Below, one piece after another: positions 1 to 7,355 of a DNA stretch of 15,682 nt (positions are counted from its first letter, which is position 1; each line of letters opens with the position of its first letter). The notes beneath the pieces are model-generated. The model was not told the DNA's origin, did not search any database, and was given only the letters and a program-made list of their open reading frames with translations. The position numbers and the translations under genes are program-made. Source of the stretch: Endomicrobium sp. (GTDB lineage: Bacteria > Elusimicrobiota > Endomicrobiia > Endomicrobiales > Endomicrobiaceae); assembly GCA_031264895.1 (NCBI GenBank), contig JAISDI010000017.1:1-15682 (forward strand). Reading direction: 5' to 3'.

Positions 1-708
1 GAAAATTTTGCAAAAGTTATTGAAAAAGCAAGGGAATCCTGCGTTAATGCAGGGCAGAAAATCTCAGACCATTTTCCTGACGTCAGGAAGATGGTTAGGA
101 TAGGGTCAGGCACAGAAAAAGAAATAGACGATATTCTGCTTACCCGCTATGCTTGTTATCTTGTTGCTCAAAACGGTGACAGCAGGAAAAAGCAAATCGC
201 TTTTGCTCAAAATTATTTTGCAGTTCAAACAAGGCGCGCTGAAATAATTGAACAGCGCATATTAGATCATGAAAGAGTTCAAGCAAGAACAAAACTTGCT
301 CAAACGGAGAAAAAATTATCGGGTGTTTTATATGAGCGTGGCGTTGACGAAAGAAATTTTGCAATAATTCGTTCAAAAGGCGACCAAGCTCTTTTTAGAT
401 TAAATACTTCAGCATTGAAAAAGAAACTTGGCGCGCCGGACAACAGACCTCTTGCAGATTTTTTACCTACTGTCAGCATAAAAGCAAAAGATTTGGCTGC
501 GGAAATGACGCATGTCAACGTTCAATCAAAAGATTTAAAAGGCGTATATCCTATAGAAAACGAACATGTCGATAATAACAAAGCTGTGCGTAAAATGTTA
601 TTGGAACGCGGAATTGCTCCCGAGACTCTTGCGCCTGCAGAAGACGTAAGAAAAGTAGAACGCAGAATTAAAAATGAAGATAAAAAGGCGCTTAAAACGC
701 CGAGGTAA
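1..708 (+). CDS. dinD: DNA damage-inducible protein D (DinD, BRO-N family), 5' end outside window
   Basis: The reading frame is open from base 1 to TAA at 706-708, giving 235 residues; the first methionine inside the window (base 91) is not the start, because family-like sequence (KISDHFPDVRKM) lies upstream. The stretch DILLTRYACYLVAQNGDSRKK followed by AFAQNYFAVQTRR is the hallmark of DinD, as I recall the E. coli protein, where the corresponding part begins about 40 residues from the start. The C-terminal half, including KAVRKMLLERGIAPE and PAEDVRKVERR, also matches the family. E. coli DinD is SOS-induced and inhibits RecA-filament reactions; homologues are common on mobile elements. No LexA box can be seen because the promoter is outside the window. 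The next start lies 24 bases downstream. The DinD family assignment is firm; the biochemical role in this organism is inferred. Confidence 0.82.
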   Translation, partial: ENFAKVIEKARESCVNAGQKISDHFPDVRKMVRIGSGTEKEIDDILLTRYACYLVAQNGDSRKKQIAFAQNYFAVQTRRAEIIEQRILDHERVQARTKLAQTEKKLSGVLYERGVDERNFAIIRSKGDQALFRLNTSALKKKLGAPDNRPLADFLPTVSIKAKDLAAEMTHVNVQSKDLKGVYPIENEHVDNNKAVRKMLLERGIAPETLAPAEDVRKVERRIKNEDKKALKTPR

Positions 709-732
709 TTTAATTAATATCGGAGGAATAAA

Positions 733-892
733 ATGGCAAGATTGACTATTAACTTTTATGATGTAGGACACGGAAATTGCACGCATATAATCACTCCAAT
801 GGGAACTTACGGCAAAGAACTGCGCAAAGTAATAACGTTTTTCTGATGCCGGCGAATTTATAAAAGACAGGTCTGCATATAGAAAGGAGTAA
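733..892 (+). pseudogene. Remnant of a metallo-beta-lactamase-fold (ComEC-like) hydrolase, frameshifted and truncated
   Basis: ATG at 733 has a good ribosome site (GGAGGA, 722-727). The frame reads MARLTINFYDVGHGNCTHII and then stops at TGA 844-846 after 37 residues. The DVGHGNC block matches the first strand and loop of ComEC-like metallo-beta-lactamase-fold proteins, which normally continue to an aspartate-alanine-glycine motif. That motif (SDAGEF) is present at 842-859 in another frame, just after a run of five T (838-842), so one indel in the T run explains the break. The second frame ends at TAA 890-892 after only 16 more residues, so most of the usual ~300-residue protein, including the HxHxDH zinc site, is missing. 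It lies between two BRO-N family genes. Read as a decayed fragment; a sequencing error could explain the frameshift but not the missing bulk. Confidence 0.62.
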
Positions 893-897
893 ATTTT

Positions 898-1748
898 ATG
901 GATAATTTCAAGTTGACTATGTTTGAAAATTTTGAAGTGCGCAGAATTTACGATGAAGAACAAGCTAAATGGTATTTTTCTGTCATTGATATTGTTGCAA
1001 TTTTGACAGAACAGAAAGATTATCAAAAAGCAAGAGATTATTGGAATAAATTAGCACAACGTCTAAGAGACGAAGGCGGAAATGAACCGCTGACAAAATG
1101 TCAGCGGTTGAAATTGCCTGCAGCTGACGGCAAATTAAGAGAAACTATGGGGCGGCAGATGTTGAAACTCTTTTGAGGCTTGTTCAATCCGTTCCAAGCC
1201 CAAAAGCCGAGCCTATAAAATTATGGCTGGCAAAAGTCGGTTATGAAAGAATGCAGGAAATTGCTGACCCTGAAAAATCTTTAAACCGCGCCCGCGAAAA
1301 TTGGCAAAAGCACGGCAGAAGCCAAAAGTGGATTCAGCAAAGAATGACAGGGCAGGAAACAAGAAATAAATTAACGGATTATTGGAAAGAACACGGGGTT
1401 AAAGAAGGAAAAGAATATGCTGTACTAACTGATATTATACACAAAGAATGGTCTGGGCTTACGGTAAAGGGCCATAAGCAAATAAAAGGACTAAAAACAC
1501 AAAATCTGCGTGACCATATGAGTGAAGCCGAATTGATTTTTACCGCTTTAGCCGAACTTACCACAAGAGAAATCGCCAAAAAAGAAAAAGCCGTAGGTTT
1601 TACAAAAAATAAGTCCGCAGGAGTTGAAGGCGGCAAATTTGCCAAAGACGCAAGAATAAAATTTGAGAAAAGAACCGGTAAAAAAGTCGTTACGGACGAC
1701 AATTTTTTGCCTGCTGGAAATAATAAGCATATCAAAGACAAAAATTAA
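898..1748 (+). pseudogene. BRO-N / DinD-like antirepressor-type protein split by a frameshift
   Basis: Two consecutive frames encode one protein. The first (ATG 898, ribosome site AGGAG at 885-889) gives FEVRRIYDEEQAKWYFSVID and continues to LKLPAADGKLRETM, the BRO-N domain found in phage antirepressors. It then runs out of register and stops at TGA 1174-1176. The second frame picks up at about 1152 with AADVETLLRLVQSVPSPKAE and runs through WLAKVGYERMQEIADPEKSL and GKEYAVLTDIIHKEWSG to TAA 1746-1748; this order matches intact family members. The break falls on the GGGG run at 1149-1152, consistent with one lost or two gained bases. The joined protein would be about 283 residues. A TTG at 1173 could start the second piece but has no reason to be real. 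It belongs with the neighbouring dinD as part of a degraded mobile-element segment. Programmed frameshifting is possible, but no slippery heptamer or downstream structure is evident. Confidence 0.85.
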
Positions 1749-1820
1749 TGCAGGCATACAAAATATTTACAATAAATGGATATGTCATTTTTATTATAAA
1801 ACGCATTGTAAAAATTTTTA

Positions 1821-1826
1821 TATAAT
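1821..1826 (+). promoter_or_regulatory. Possible -10 element upstream of the glycosyltransferase operon
   Basis: TATAAT at 1821-1826 sits in the 156-base AT-rich gap before the five-gene operon, 78 bases upstream of the ATG at 1905. A TTGTAA lies at 1806-1811, but the spacer is only 9 bases, so there is no convincing -35 element. In such AT-rich DNA a lone TATAAT is weak evidence. Nothing else recognisable lies in this gap. Confidence 0.25.
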
Positions 1827-1904
1827 GTTGTCTTCTAAAATTCCTAAATGGAAAGAAATTAAAAATAACCTTGAACTTAAAATTTTTACTTATTGATAAA
1901 AACA

Positions 1905-3062
1905 ATGAAATTTAATCCGCTGATAGTAATTCCTCTTTATAATCACGCTGCGGCTGTCGGCAAAGTTGCCGGCGAAGCTGTTTCGCTTTATAAAAACGTT
2001 TTGATTATCGACGACGGCAGCGCTGACGGCGGTTTTGATAATGTTAAGGATTTGCCCGTAAATATTGTCAGGTTTCAAAAAAATAAGGGCAAAGGCGCGG
2101 CGATTACAACTGCGGCAAACTGGGCTAAAGACAATGAGTTTACCCACATTGTAACCATAGACGCCGACGGACAGCATTTTCCTTCAGATATTGAAAAGCT
2201 TATTTGCGCGGCAAAAGAACATAACTCTGCAATCATTATAGGCAAAAGAAATTTTGACAGTCCTTCAATACCGCCGGCTTCAAAGTTCGGCAGAAAATTT
2301 TCGGGTTTTTGGGCAAAAGTGCAAACGAGCAAAACTATAATAGACATACAAAGCGGGTTCAGGGTTTATCCGGTAGAAATTTTTGATAAATACAAAATTT
2401 TTTCAAAACGGTTCGCTTTTGAAGTGGAAATCATAATAAAAGCCGTTTGGGCGGGTTTTAACGTTGAAGAGGTTGAAGTCGGCGTTCATTATCCGGAAAA
2501 CCGTTCTGAGCGCGTTTCACATTTCGGGTTTATAAAAGACAATGCGCGCCTTGCCGTTTTAAATACTTATTTGACAATCCGTTCAATGATACCTCTGGCG
2601 CACAGAAAATACGTTAAAGACGAAAAAGGAGAAATTGTTTCTTTAAATCCTTTCAAAGTCGTGACGGAACAATTAAAAAACGACGACAATCCGTTCCGTC
2701 TCGGCATTTCTGCCGCATGGGGCTCTTTTTGGGGCGCAATCGCGCTGCCGGGCATTAGAACATTTATTTTGATGGTCGGCGCGGGCTGGTTTAATTTAAA
2801 CAGAGCAATAGCTTTCAGCGTTGACAAACTTGCAATGCCGCCTTTCATACCTTTTGTCTGTATAGAAGTCGGATATTTTTTGCGGCACGGCAAATTTCTT
2901 ACTGAAATCAGCTGGCAAATAGTAGGCCAACAGTTCCTGCAAAGAGTATGGGAATGGATTTTAGGTTCTCTTATAGTAGCGCCAATTTTTGCGCTGATAG
3001 TAGGCGCCATAGTTTTCACAATAGGCCAAATAATGAAAGCCGGCGCAAAAAAATATTTGTAA
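1905..3062 (+). CDS. Family 2 glycosyltransferase with C-terminal DUF2062 membrane domain
   Basis: The product has 385 residues from ATG 1905. A TTG four codons earlier is possible, but the family begins close to NPLIVIPLYNH; neither start has a visible ribosome site. Residues 5-225 form a DPM1-like GT-A domain: LIVIPLYNH, IIDDGSADGG (34-43), NKGKGAAI, and the DxD metal/nucleotide-sugar site TIDADGQHFP with D86 and D88. Residues 262-380 match DUF2062: PFRLGISAAWGSFWGAI, then long hydrophobic stretches near 283-325 and 350-375 that should anchor the enzyme in the inner membrane. Such enzymes commonly move a sugar from a polyprenyl-phosphate or nucleotide donor onto a lipid. In aryl-polyene-type clusters a glycosyltransferase/acyltransferase pair is thought to attach the acyl product to a lipid headgroup; the acyltransferase gene follows 64 bases downstream. 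Acceptor and sugar are unknown. Confidence 0.85.
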   Translation: MKFNPLIVIPLYNHAAAVGKVAGEAVSLYKNVLIIDDGSADGGFDNVKDLPVNIVRFQKNKGKGAAITTAANWAKDNEFTHIVTIDADGQHFPSDIEKLICAAKEHNSAIIIGKRNFDSPSIPPASKFGRKFSGFWAKVQTSKTIIDIQSGFRVYPVEIFDKYKIFSKRFAFEVEIIIKAVWAGFNVEEVEVGVHYPENRSERVSHFGFIKDNARLAVLNTYLTIRSMIPLAHRKYVKDEKGEIVSLNPFKVVTEQLKNDDNPFRLGISAAWGSFWGAIALPGIRTFILMVGAGWFNLNRAIAFSVDKLAMPPFIPFVCIEVGYFLRHGKFLTEISWQIVGQQFLQRVWEWILGSLIVAPIFALIVGAIVFTIGQIMKAGAKKYL

Positions 3063-3126
3063 AATCACAAACTAAAATAAATCGGATAGTCTGCCGGCAT
3101 TATTCAATAACAAAATAAGGAGTTTT

Positions 3127-4032
3127 ATGTCTCAAAAGTGGACGGGGAAAAGTCTTGGGAATGGGTTTTTGCAGTTTTTGCTGCGCAGCGCAGTAAAATA
3201 TGGCGGCAGGCATGTCGCTTATTTTATAAGTTATTTTGTCGTTGCCATATATACGATTATTCCGTCTATCAGGAAAAAGGCTTCTTTTTATTTGAAAAGG
3301 CGGTTTAAATCTCACGGCGCGGTTAAAATGTTTTTTCATACTTATAAATTAAATCTTACGCTTGCGAAAATTTTGATAGACAGAGCGGTGTTTGGCATAA
3401 AAGGCGACATTACGATAATTTCTTCGAAACAGGATCAGCAGTTGTGCCGCGATTTACTTGCTAAAGGCAAAGGGCTTGTCATAATAACCGCGCATTGCGG
3501 CTGCTGGCAGATAGCGATGTCCGCTTTTGATTTTATGGAAGGCAAAAAGTACGTTGTGTACCACAGGACGAAAAAAGATGTAGACAAACACGTTCACGAA
3601 CTTTCAGGCTCGGCTTCGCCCGTCAATTTTATTGAGCCGGCGGGTTTTGCCGGAGGAAGCATAGAAATAATGGCGGCTCTGCACAATAAAGGCATAGTCT
3701 GTATGATGGGCGACAGAACTTTTGGCAGCGGCGACAATAAAGTCGAAGTTGATTTTCTCGGCGGGAAAATCGACGTTCCGTACAGCGTTTACAGAATAGC
3801 CGCCGCAGTCGGCGCGCCTGTCGCCGTAATATTTTTTCCATACAGAGGGGGGTATGTGGATTCCGTTATAACGGACGCTTTCTTTGTGGAAAATAAAGGG
3901 CAAAAACCGCAGAACTATTTAAATGAAGCGCAAAAATTTATAAAATCATTGGAAGGTTTTTGCGAAAAGTATCCGTACCAGTTTTTTAATTATTATGATT
4001 CGTGGAAACAAAATCAACCGGAGGAAAAATGA
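3127..4032 (+). CDS. LpxL/HtrB-like lysophospholipid acyltransferase (LPLAT)
   Basis: The product has 301 residues, with a clear ribosome site (AAGGAG) seven bases before ATG 3127. An N-terminal hydrophobic stretch (about 29-48) would hold it at the inner membrane. It shows the order typical of the LpxL/COG4261-type acyltransferases: LVIITAHCGCWQ (117-128), CMMGDRTFG (192-200) and, near the end, YPYQFFNYYDSW (282-293). These enzymes transfer an acyl chain from acyl-ACP to a lipid acceptor, using the His of an HxxxxE/D-type motif. Here the His is H123, but the acidic partner position holds Q128, which departs from the usual E in HxxxxE of LpxL. The gene ends in an ATGA overlap with the ACP gene, which suggests it takes its acyl group from that ACP. 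Family assignment is firm; acceptor and activity are not. Confidence 0.85.
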   Translation: MSQKWTGKSLGNGFLQFLLRSAVKYGGRHVAYFISYFVVAIYTIIPSIRKKASFYLKRRFKSHGAVKMFFHTYKLNLTLAKILIDRAVFGIKGDITIISSKQDQQLCRDLLAKGKGLVIITAHCGCWQIAMSAFDFMEGKKYVVYHRTKKDVDKHVHELSGSASPVNFIEPAGFAGGSIEIMAALHNKGIVCMMGDRTFGSGDNKVEVDFLGGKIDVPYSVYRIAAAVGAPVAVIFFPYRGGYVDSVITDAFFVENKGQKPQNYLNEAQKFIKSLEGFCEKYPYQFFNYYDSWKQNQPEEK

Positions 4033-4286
4033 TACCGACATCTTTAGACGATGTAAAAAAAGTTTTAAGCGAAAATTTGGACATGCAGGGAATAGATTTG
4101 GATTGCGTAAAAGAAGACGCTCCGCTTTTTTTGGGGCTTGGGCTTGACAGTCTTGACGCTATAGAGCTTGTCGTAATTTTACGCAAAAATTATGATATCG
4201 TCATAGAAAATATGGACGAAGGAAGAAAAATATTTCAGACGCTTGGAACTTTAAGAGAACATATAGAAAAAACGAGAAAAAAATAA
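4029..4286 (+). CDS. Acyl carrier protein
   Basis: An 85-residue acidic protein starting at ATG 4029. This start overlaps the stop of the acyltransferase (ATGA, 4029-4032) and has a GAGG ribosome site at 4021-4024. An in-frame ATG at 4002 is possible but would lie inside the previous gene and add nine residues not usual in the family. The motif LGLGLDSLDAIELV contains the DSL serine to which 4'-phosphopantetheine is attached, followed by the helix II residues that contact partner enzymes. It is almost certainly dedicated to this operon, carrying the growing chain between the ketosynthase, the AMP-ligase and the acyltransferase. The gene ends at TAA 4284-4286, sharing its last A with the ATG of the ketosynthase (TAATG). 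Confidence 0.93.
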   Translation: MIPTSLDDVKKVLSENLDMQGIDLDCVKEDAPLFLGLGLDSLDAIELVVILRKNYDIVIENMDEGRKIFQTLGTLREHIEKTRKK

Positions 4287-5470
4287 TGAAGACCGCTATT
4301 TCGGGTTTTGGCTGCGTCTGTTCGCTCGGAGGCAGCGTTGAAGAAATTTCGCGCCGCTTGTTTGACGAGAGCGTAAAGCCGTCTTATTTGAAAGACAGAT
4401 TTAAAAGTTCTTTTTCGCAGCAGTACCCTGTGTTTCAGGTTCCGGAAGATATTTTGCGGCAAAAAGACGAGTATGAAAGTTACAGTTTTTTCTTTTTAAG
4501 AAAAGCTTTAACCGAAGCAATGGACAAAGCCGGCATAAAAAAGTCTCATTTGAAACAATTAAAAGTCGGCGTTTGTATAGGAACTTCGGTTGACGCGTCT
4601 TTTAACTGTTTTGATTTTTATAAAGATTGGCGCGACGACATAAAAATGTCTTTGGACCCGCTGGACAAATACATAAAATATTCTGTCTCAGACGAAGTTC
4701 TGAATTTTCTCGGAGTCAAAGGCTTGTCGCAAACCGTTGTTACGGCATGCGCGTCCGGCACGGACGCGATAGGCATAGGCGCGCAATGGATCGAAAACGG
4801 GTTTTGCGATATAGTGATAGCCGGCGGCGCCGATGAACTAAACCTTATCCCTTTTACGGGATTTATAAAGCTGATGATTGCAAGCAAAAACCATTGTAAA
4901 CCTTTCGATAAAAACAGAGACGGTATAAACCTCGGCGAAGGAGCCGGTGTTTTTATTTTGGAATCGCAAAGTTCGCTTAAAAAAAGGAACGGTAAAAAGA
5001 TGGGCAGCGTGCTTGGGTACGGCAATGCCTGCGACGGATACCATGCGACCGCGCCTGAACCGGAAGGCAGAGGTTTAAGAAAAGCCGTTAATTTTGCCAT
5101 GAAACAGGCAGGCATAAATAAAGAAGAAATATCTTTTATAAATGCGCATGCAACGGGAACTCTGGACAACGACGCCGCAGAAGCCAAAGTTTTTAACGAT
5201 TTGCTTAAAGGCGTTCCTGTTACCGCCACAAAAAGCCGCACAGGACATGCGCTCGGCGCGGCGGGCGCCATTGAAGCGTGCATTTCTTTAATTTGTCTTA
5301 ATGTACGCAAAGTCCCGAAAACTAATAATTTTGATACCGTTGACGAGAAATTAAATGTTATTCCGGTTTTGGCAAATTTAAACATAGATAAAAAAATTGC
5401 AATTTCGGATTCTTTGGCGTTTGGCGGGTGTAATGCGTGTATTATTTTAGGCGGTAAAGATTATGAATAA
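4286..5470 (+). CDS. Beta-ketoacyl-ACP synthase (FabF-like condensing enzyme)
   Basis: A 394-residue type II ketosynthase of normal family length. All three catalytic residues can be seen: nucleophile C155 in VVTACASGTDA, H288 in NAHATGTLDND, and H321 in KSRTGHALGAAGAIEA. It should condense malonyl-ACP with an acyl-ACP or acyl-CoA starter in the cytosol. Its start overlaps the ACP stop by one base (TAATG), and its end overlaps the next gene by eight, so translational coupling of ACP, ketosynthase and the fusion protein is likely. An intact ketosynthase next to a ketosynthase-like protein lacking the cysteine resembles the KS/chain-length-factor pairs of type II polyketide and aryl-polyene systems. 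A housekeeping fatty-acid role is less likely, because fabD, fabG and fabZ are absent around it. Confidence 0.93.
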   Translation: MKTAISGFGCVCSLGGSVEEISRRLFDESVKPSYLKDRFKSSFSQQYPVFQVPEDILRQKDEYESYSFFFLRKALTEAMDKAGIKKSHLKQLKVGVCIGTSVDASFNCFDFYKDWRDDIKMSLDPLDKYIKYSVSDEVLNFLGVKGLSQTVVTACASGTDAIGIGAQWIENGFCDIVIAGGADELNLIPFTGFIKLMIASKNHCKPFDKNRDGINLGEGAGVFILESQSSLKKRNGKKMGSVLGYGNACDGYHATAPEPEGRGLRKAVNFAMKQAGINKEEISFINAHATGTLDNDAAEAKVFNDLLKGVPVTATKSRTGHALGAAGAIEACISLICLNVRKVPKTNNFDTVDEKLNVIPVLANLNIDKKIAISDSLAFGGCNACIILGGKDYE

Positions 5471-7220
5471 ACTTTATGTAAAGAGTTCGGCTTTTGCCGA
5501 TAAATCAAACGGTATAGAAGAGTTTTACGAAACAAAAAAACTCAGGCGCGTCGATAATTTTATAAAAGTCGTTTTATTTGCCGCGGCAAAAACTTTATAC
5601 GAAGCCGAAATAAGCCTTGAAAGCGAAAAAGAAGACATCGGCCTGATTATCGCTACGGGACGCGGCCCCGTAAAGCAAACGTGTAATTTTATGGATTCGA
5701 TAATAGACGGCGGAGACGTTCTCGCTTCTCCGTTGGCGTTTTCTTCTTCCGTACACAACTGCATTGAAACGGCTCTTTCGATTCTTTTAAACTTTAGGGG
5801 CAGCTGTCTTACGGTAAGCCAAGGAGGCGGTTCTTTTGAGTCTGCGGTAAATACCGCAAAAAGCTGGCTTCTTTCGCAAAGATGTAAATATGTTCTTTTG
5901 GGAGCTGCTGACGAAATACATCCGGTTATTGACAAAGAGTACGGACACAAAATATACGGCGGGATACATGCGGCGTTTTTTCTTCTGACTTTTGAAGAAA
6001 CCGAAAACGAGTTTGTTTTTGACGAACTTTTTAAAGACGATTTCAATCCCTCGATACAGGCTTTTGAGCTTGCTAAAAAATATTCGTCGTTTCTTAATAA
6101 AAAAGACGCGCGCAGAGTAGTTGCCGATTATATTAAAACTTATCTGGCTGGCAAACAAAAAGACGTGTTTGCGGTTTTCGAAAATCAGAGAATAAAAGAT
6201 ATGCTTAAAGAAGCCGATAAAAGCGAAAAAGAAAAAATTTTTGTCGGACTAAAGCTGTTATGCTCGGTAAACGAAATAAGCGATGCGGAAAACAAAGATA
6301 TTGAAAGCGTTTGCATAGAGTCGATAAAAAAGAGTAAACAAATAAACTTTTTCACTTCGGGCAGTACTGGCATACCGAAAAGCTGCATACATTCGCAGGA
6401 TATGATAAAGGAAGAAACAGACGGCGTCGCATTTTTGTTTAATAAAATAAAAAGAATAGTTTCCACTGTGCCTTCGCATCACTCTTACGGTTTTATTTTT
6501 GGGTTACAGGTTCCGAAACTCATGAATCTTACCGTCGTCTATAAGCCGCCGATCCCTTTTCCTGAATGGAATGAAATATTGCAGGAAGGCGATTTGTTTG
6601 TGACTTTCCCGCTTTTTTTGAAATATCTCATAGATATTAATTTCAGATTTCCTAAAGGCATAACGGTTTTGACTTCGACTTCTCCGTGTCCGGATACGGT
6701 TTTTGAAGAGATTTACGCGAGAGGAGCGCAAAGAGTTATAGAAATTTACGGTTCTTCAGAAACCGGCGCAATAGGGTTTAGAGAAAGCGCGGGCGCGCCG
6801 TTTTTTTTGCTTCCGTTCTGGAATTATGAGGAACGCGGAAGCGAAATAACCGAAGTTTTCAGGAAGAAAACGCCTTTAAAGTCCGAACTGCCCGATATAG
6901 TCAGAACAAAAGGCGAAAGGGTTTTTTCGGTCATGGAAAGAAAGGATCATGCGGTAAAAATTGCCGGAATCAACGTTTACCCTCTTAAAATTGAAAAAAT
7001 CTTAAAAAAACATACTGACGTCAAAGATGTCGTAGTGCGTTCCGGCGGCGACAGATTGAAAGCTTTTATAGTTCTAAGAGACGACGCCGACGAAAAAACC
7101 GCAAAAAAAAGCATACGCGATTATATACATTCAGTATTGACAGCCCACGAAATCCCCAAAAACATAACCTTCGGCGCACGCCTCCCCATAACCCCCTTCG
7201 GCAAAAAAACCGACTGGTAG
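5463..7220 (+). CDS. Fusion of ketosynthase-like (Ketoacyl-synt_2, no Cys) domain and AMP-forming acyl ligase
   Basis: 585 residues in two parts. Residues 1 to about 175 match the short ketosynthase-like N-terminal family seen in aryl-polyene clusters: LASPLAFSSSVHNCIETALS (87-106), then SCLTVSQGGGSFESAV, and LLGAADEIHP. At the place of the ketosynthase nucleophile there is glycine (SQGGGS, 119-124), so it cannot condense by itself and may act as a chain-length or partner subunit. Residues from about 195 to 585 form an AMP-ligase: P-loop FTSGSTGIPK (297-306), YGSSETG (429-435), the hinge region RKDHAVKIAGINVYP (493-507), and the terminal lysine segment LPITPFGKK with K581. The ligase is about 390 residues, shorter at its N-terminus than stand-alone acyl-CoA ligases. 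It probably activates and loads an aryl or acyl starter onto the operon ACP. Over the last 25 codons all 17 pyrimidine-ending codons end in C, unlike the rest of the gene. Confidence 0.85.
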   Translation: MNKLYVKSSAFADKSNGIEEFYETKKLRRVDNFIKVVLFAAAKTLYEAEISLESEKEDIGLIIATGRGPVKQTCNFMDSIIDGGDVLASPLAFSSSVHNCIETALSILLNFRGSCLTVSQGGGSFESAVNTAKSWLLSQRCKYVLLGAADEIHPVIDKEYGHKIYGGIHAAFFLLTFEETENEFVFDELFKDDFNPSIQAFELAKKYSSFLNKKDARRVVADYIKTYLAGKQKDVFAVFENQRIKDMLKEADKSEKEKIFVGLKLLCSVNEISDAENKDIESVCIESIKKSKQINFFTSGSTGIPKSCIHSQDMIKEETDGVAFLFNKIKRIVSTVPSHHSYGFIFGLQVPKLMNLTVVYKPPIPFPEWNEILQEGDLFVTFPLFLKYLIDINFRFPKGITVLTSTSPCPDTVFEEIYARGAQRVIEIYGSSETGAIGFRESAGAPFFLLPFWNYEERGSEITEVFRKKTPLKSELPDIVRTKGERVFSVMERKDHAVKIAGINVYPLKIEKILKKHTDVKDVVVRSGGDRLKAFIVLRDDADEKTAKKSIRDYIHSVLTAHEIPKNITFGARLPITPFGKKTDW

Positions 7221-7269
7221 GTGCTAGCGCACGGGTACTAGCGTACGGCAAGTTAGAACGGCTGCGTTC
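7217..7269 (+). repeat. GTAG-anchored tetraloop hairpin array, copy A
   Basis: Directly after GTAG (7217-7220, whose TAG is the ligase stop) come three short hairpins. The first is 7221-7232 (GTGC, loop TAGC, GCAC), followed by a GG spacer. The second is 7235-7246 (GTAC, loop TAGC, GTAC), followed by GGCAAGTTA (7247-7255). The third is 7256-7269 (GAACG, loop GCTG, CGTTC). The first two differ at the third base pair by a G-C to A-T exchange that keeps pairing. The same frame of hairpin, GG, hairpin, GGCAAGYTA, hairpin recurs on the minus strand at 9221-9281 with different stems. A hairpin preceded by GTAG recalls REP elements mobilised by RAYT transposases; no transposase lies in the window. 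The array could also end the operon transcript, but no T-run follows. Confidence 0.75.
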
Positions 7270-7298
7270 CTTTAGTCTTTGTTGTAATTCCCTTTGGC

Positions 7299-7315
7299 CG
7301 AGACATTTTGTCTCG
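7299..7315 (+). other. Perfect 7-bp hairpin in the ligase-hemerythrin gap
   Basis: CGAGACA (7299-7305), loop TTT, TGTCTCG (7309-7315) form a perfect stem. There is no run of T immediately after it, so it is not a clear intrinsic terminator. It lies between the hairpin array A and the lone hairpin at 7356-7382, and the phrase TAGTCTTTGT occurs on either side of it. It may belong to the same composite repeat. Confidence 0.5.
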
Positions 7316-7355
7316 AACGGGGTAGTCTTTGTGTCGTTGTCGTGTCTTTGCTTTT

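Noticed and set aside
898..1748. Programmed ribosomal frameshifting joining the two BRO-N halves
   Set aside because: No slippery heptamer or strong downstream structure is visible; mutation in the G run is simpler.
4618..5385. A 255-residue minus-strand open frame
   Set aside because: It is the antisense shadow of the ketosynthase, which has all catalytic motifs on the plus strand.
5463..7220. A nonribosomal peptide synthetase module because of the adenylation motifs
   Set aside because: There is no condensation or carrier domain in the protein; the KS-like fusion and separate ACP point to acyl activation.
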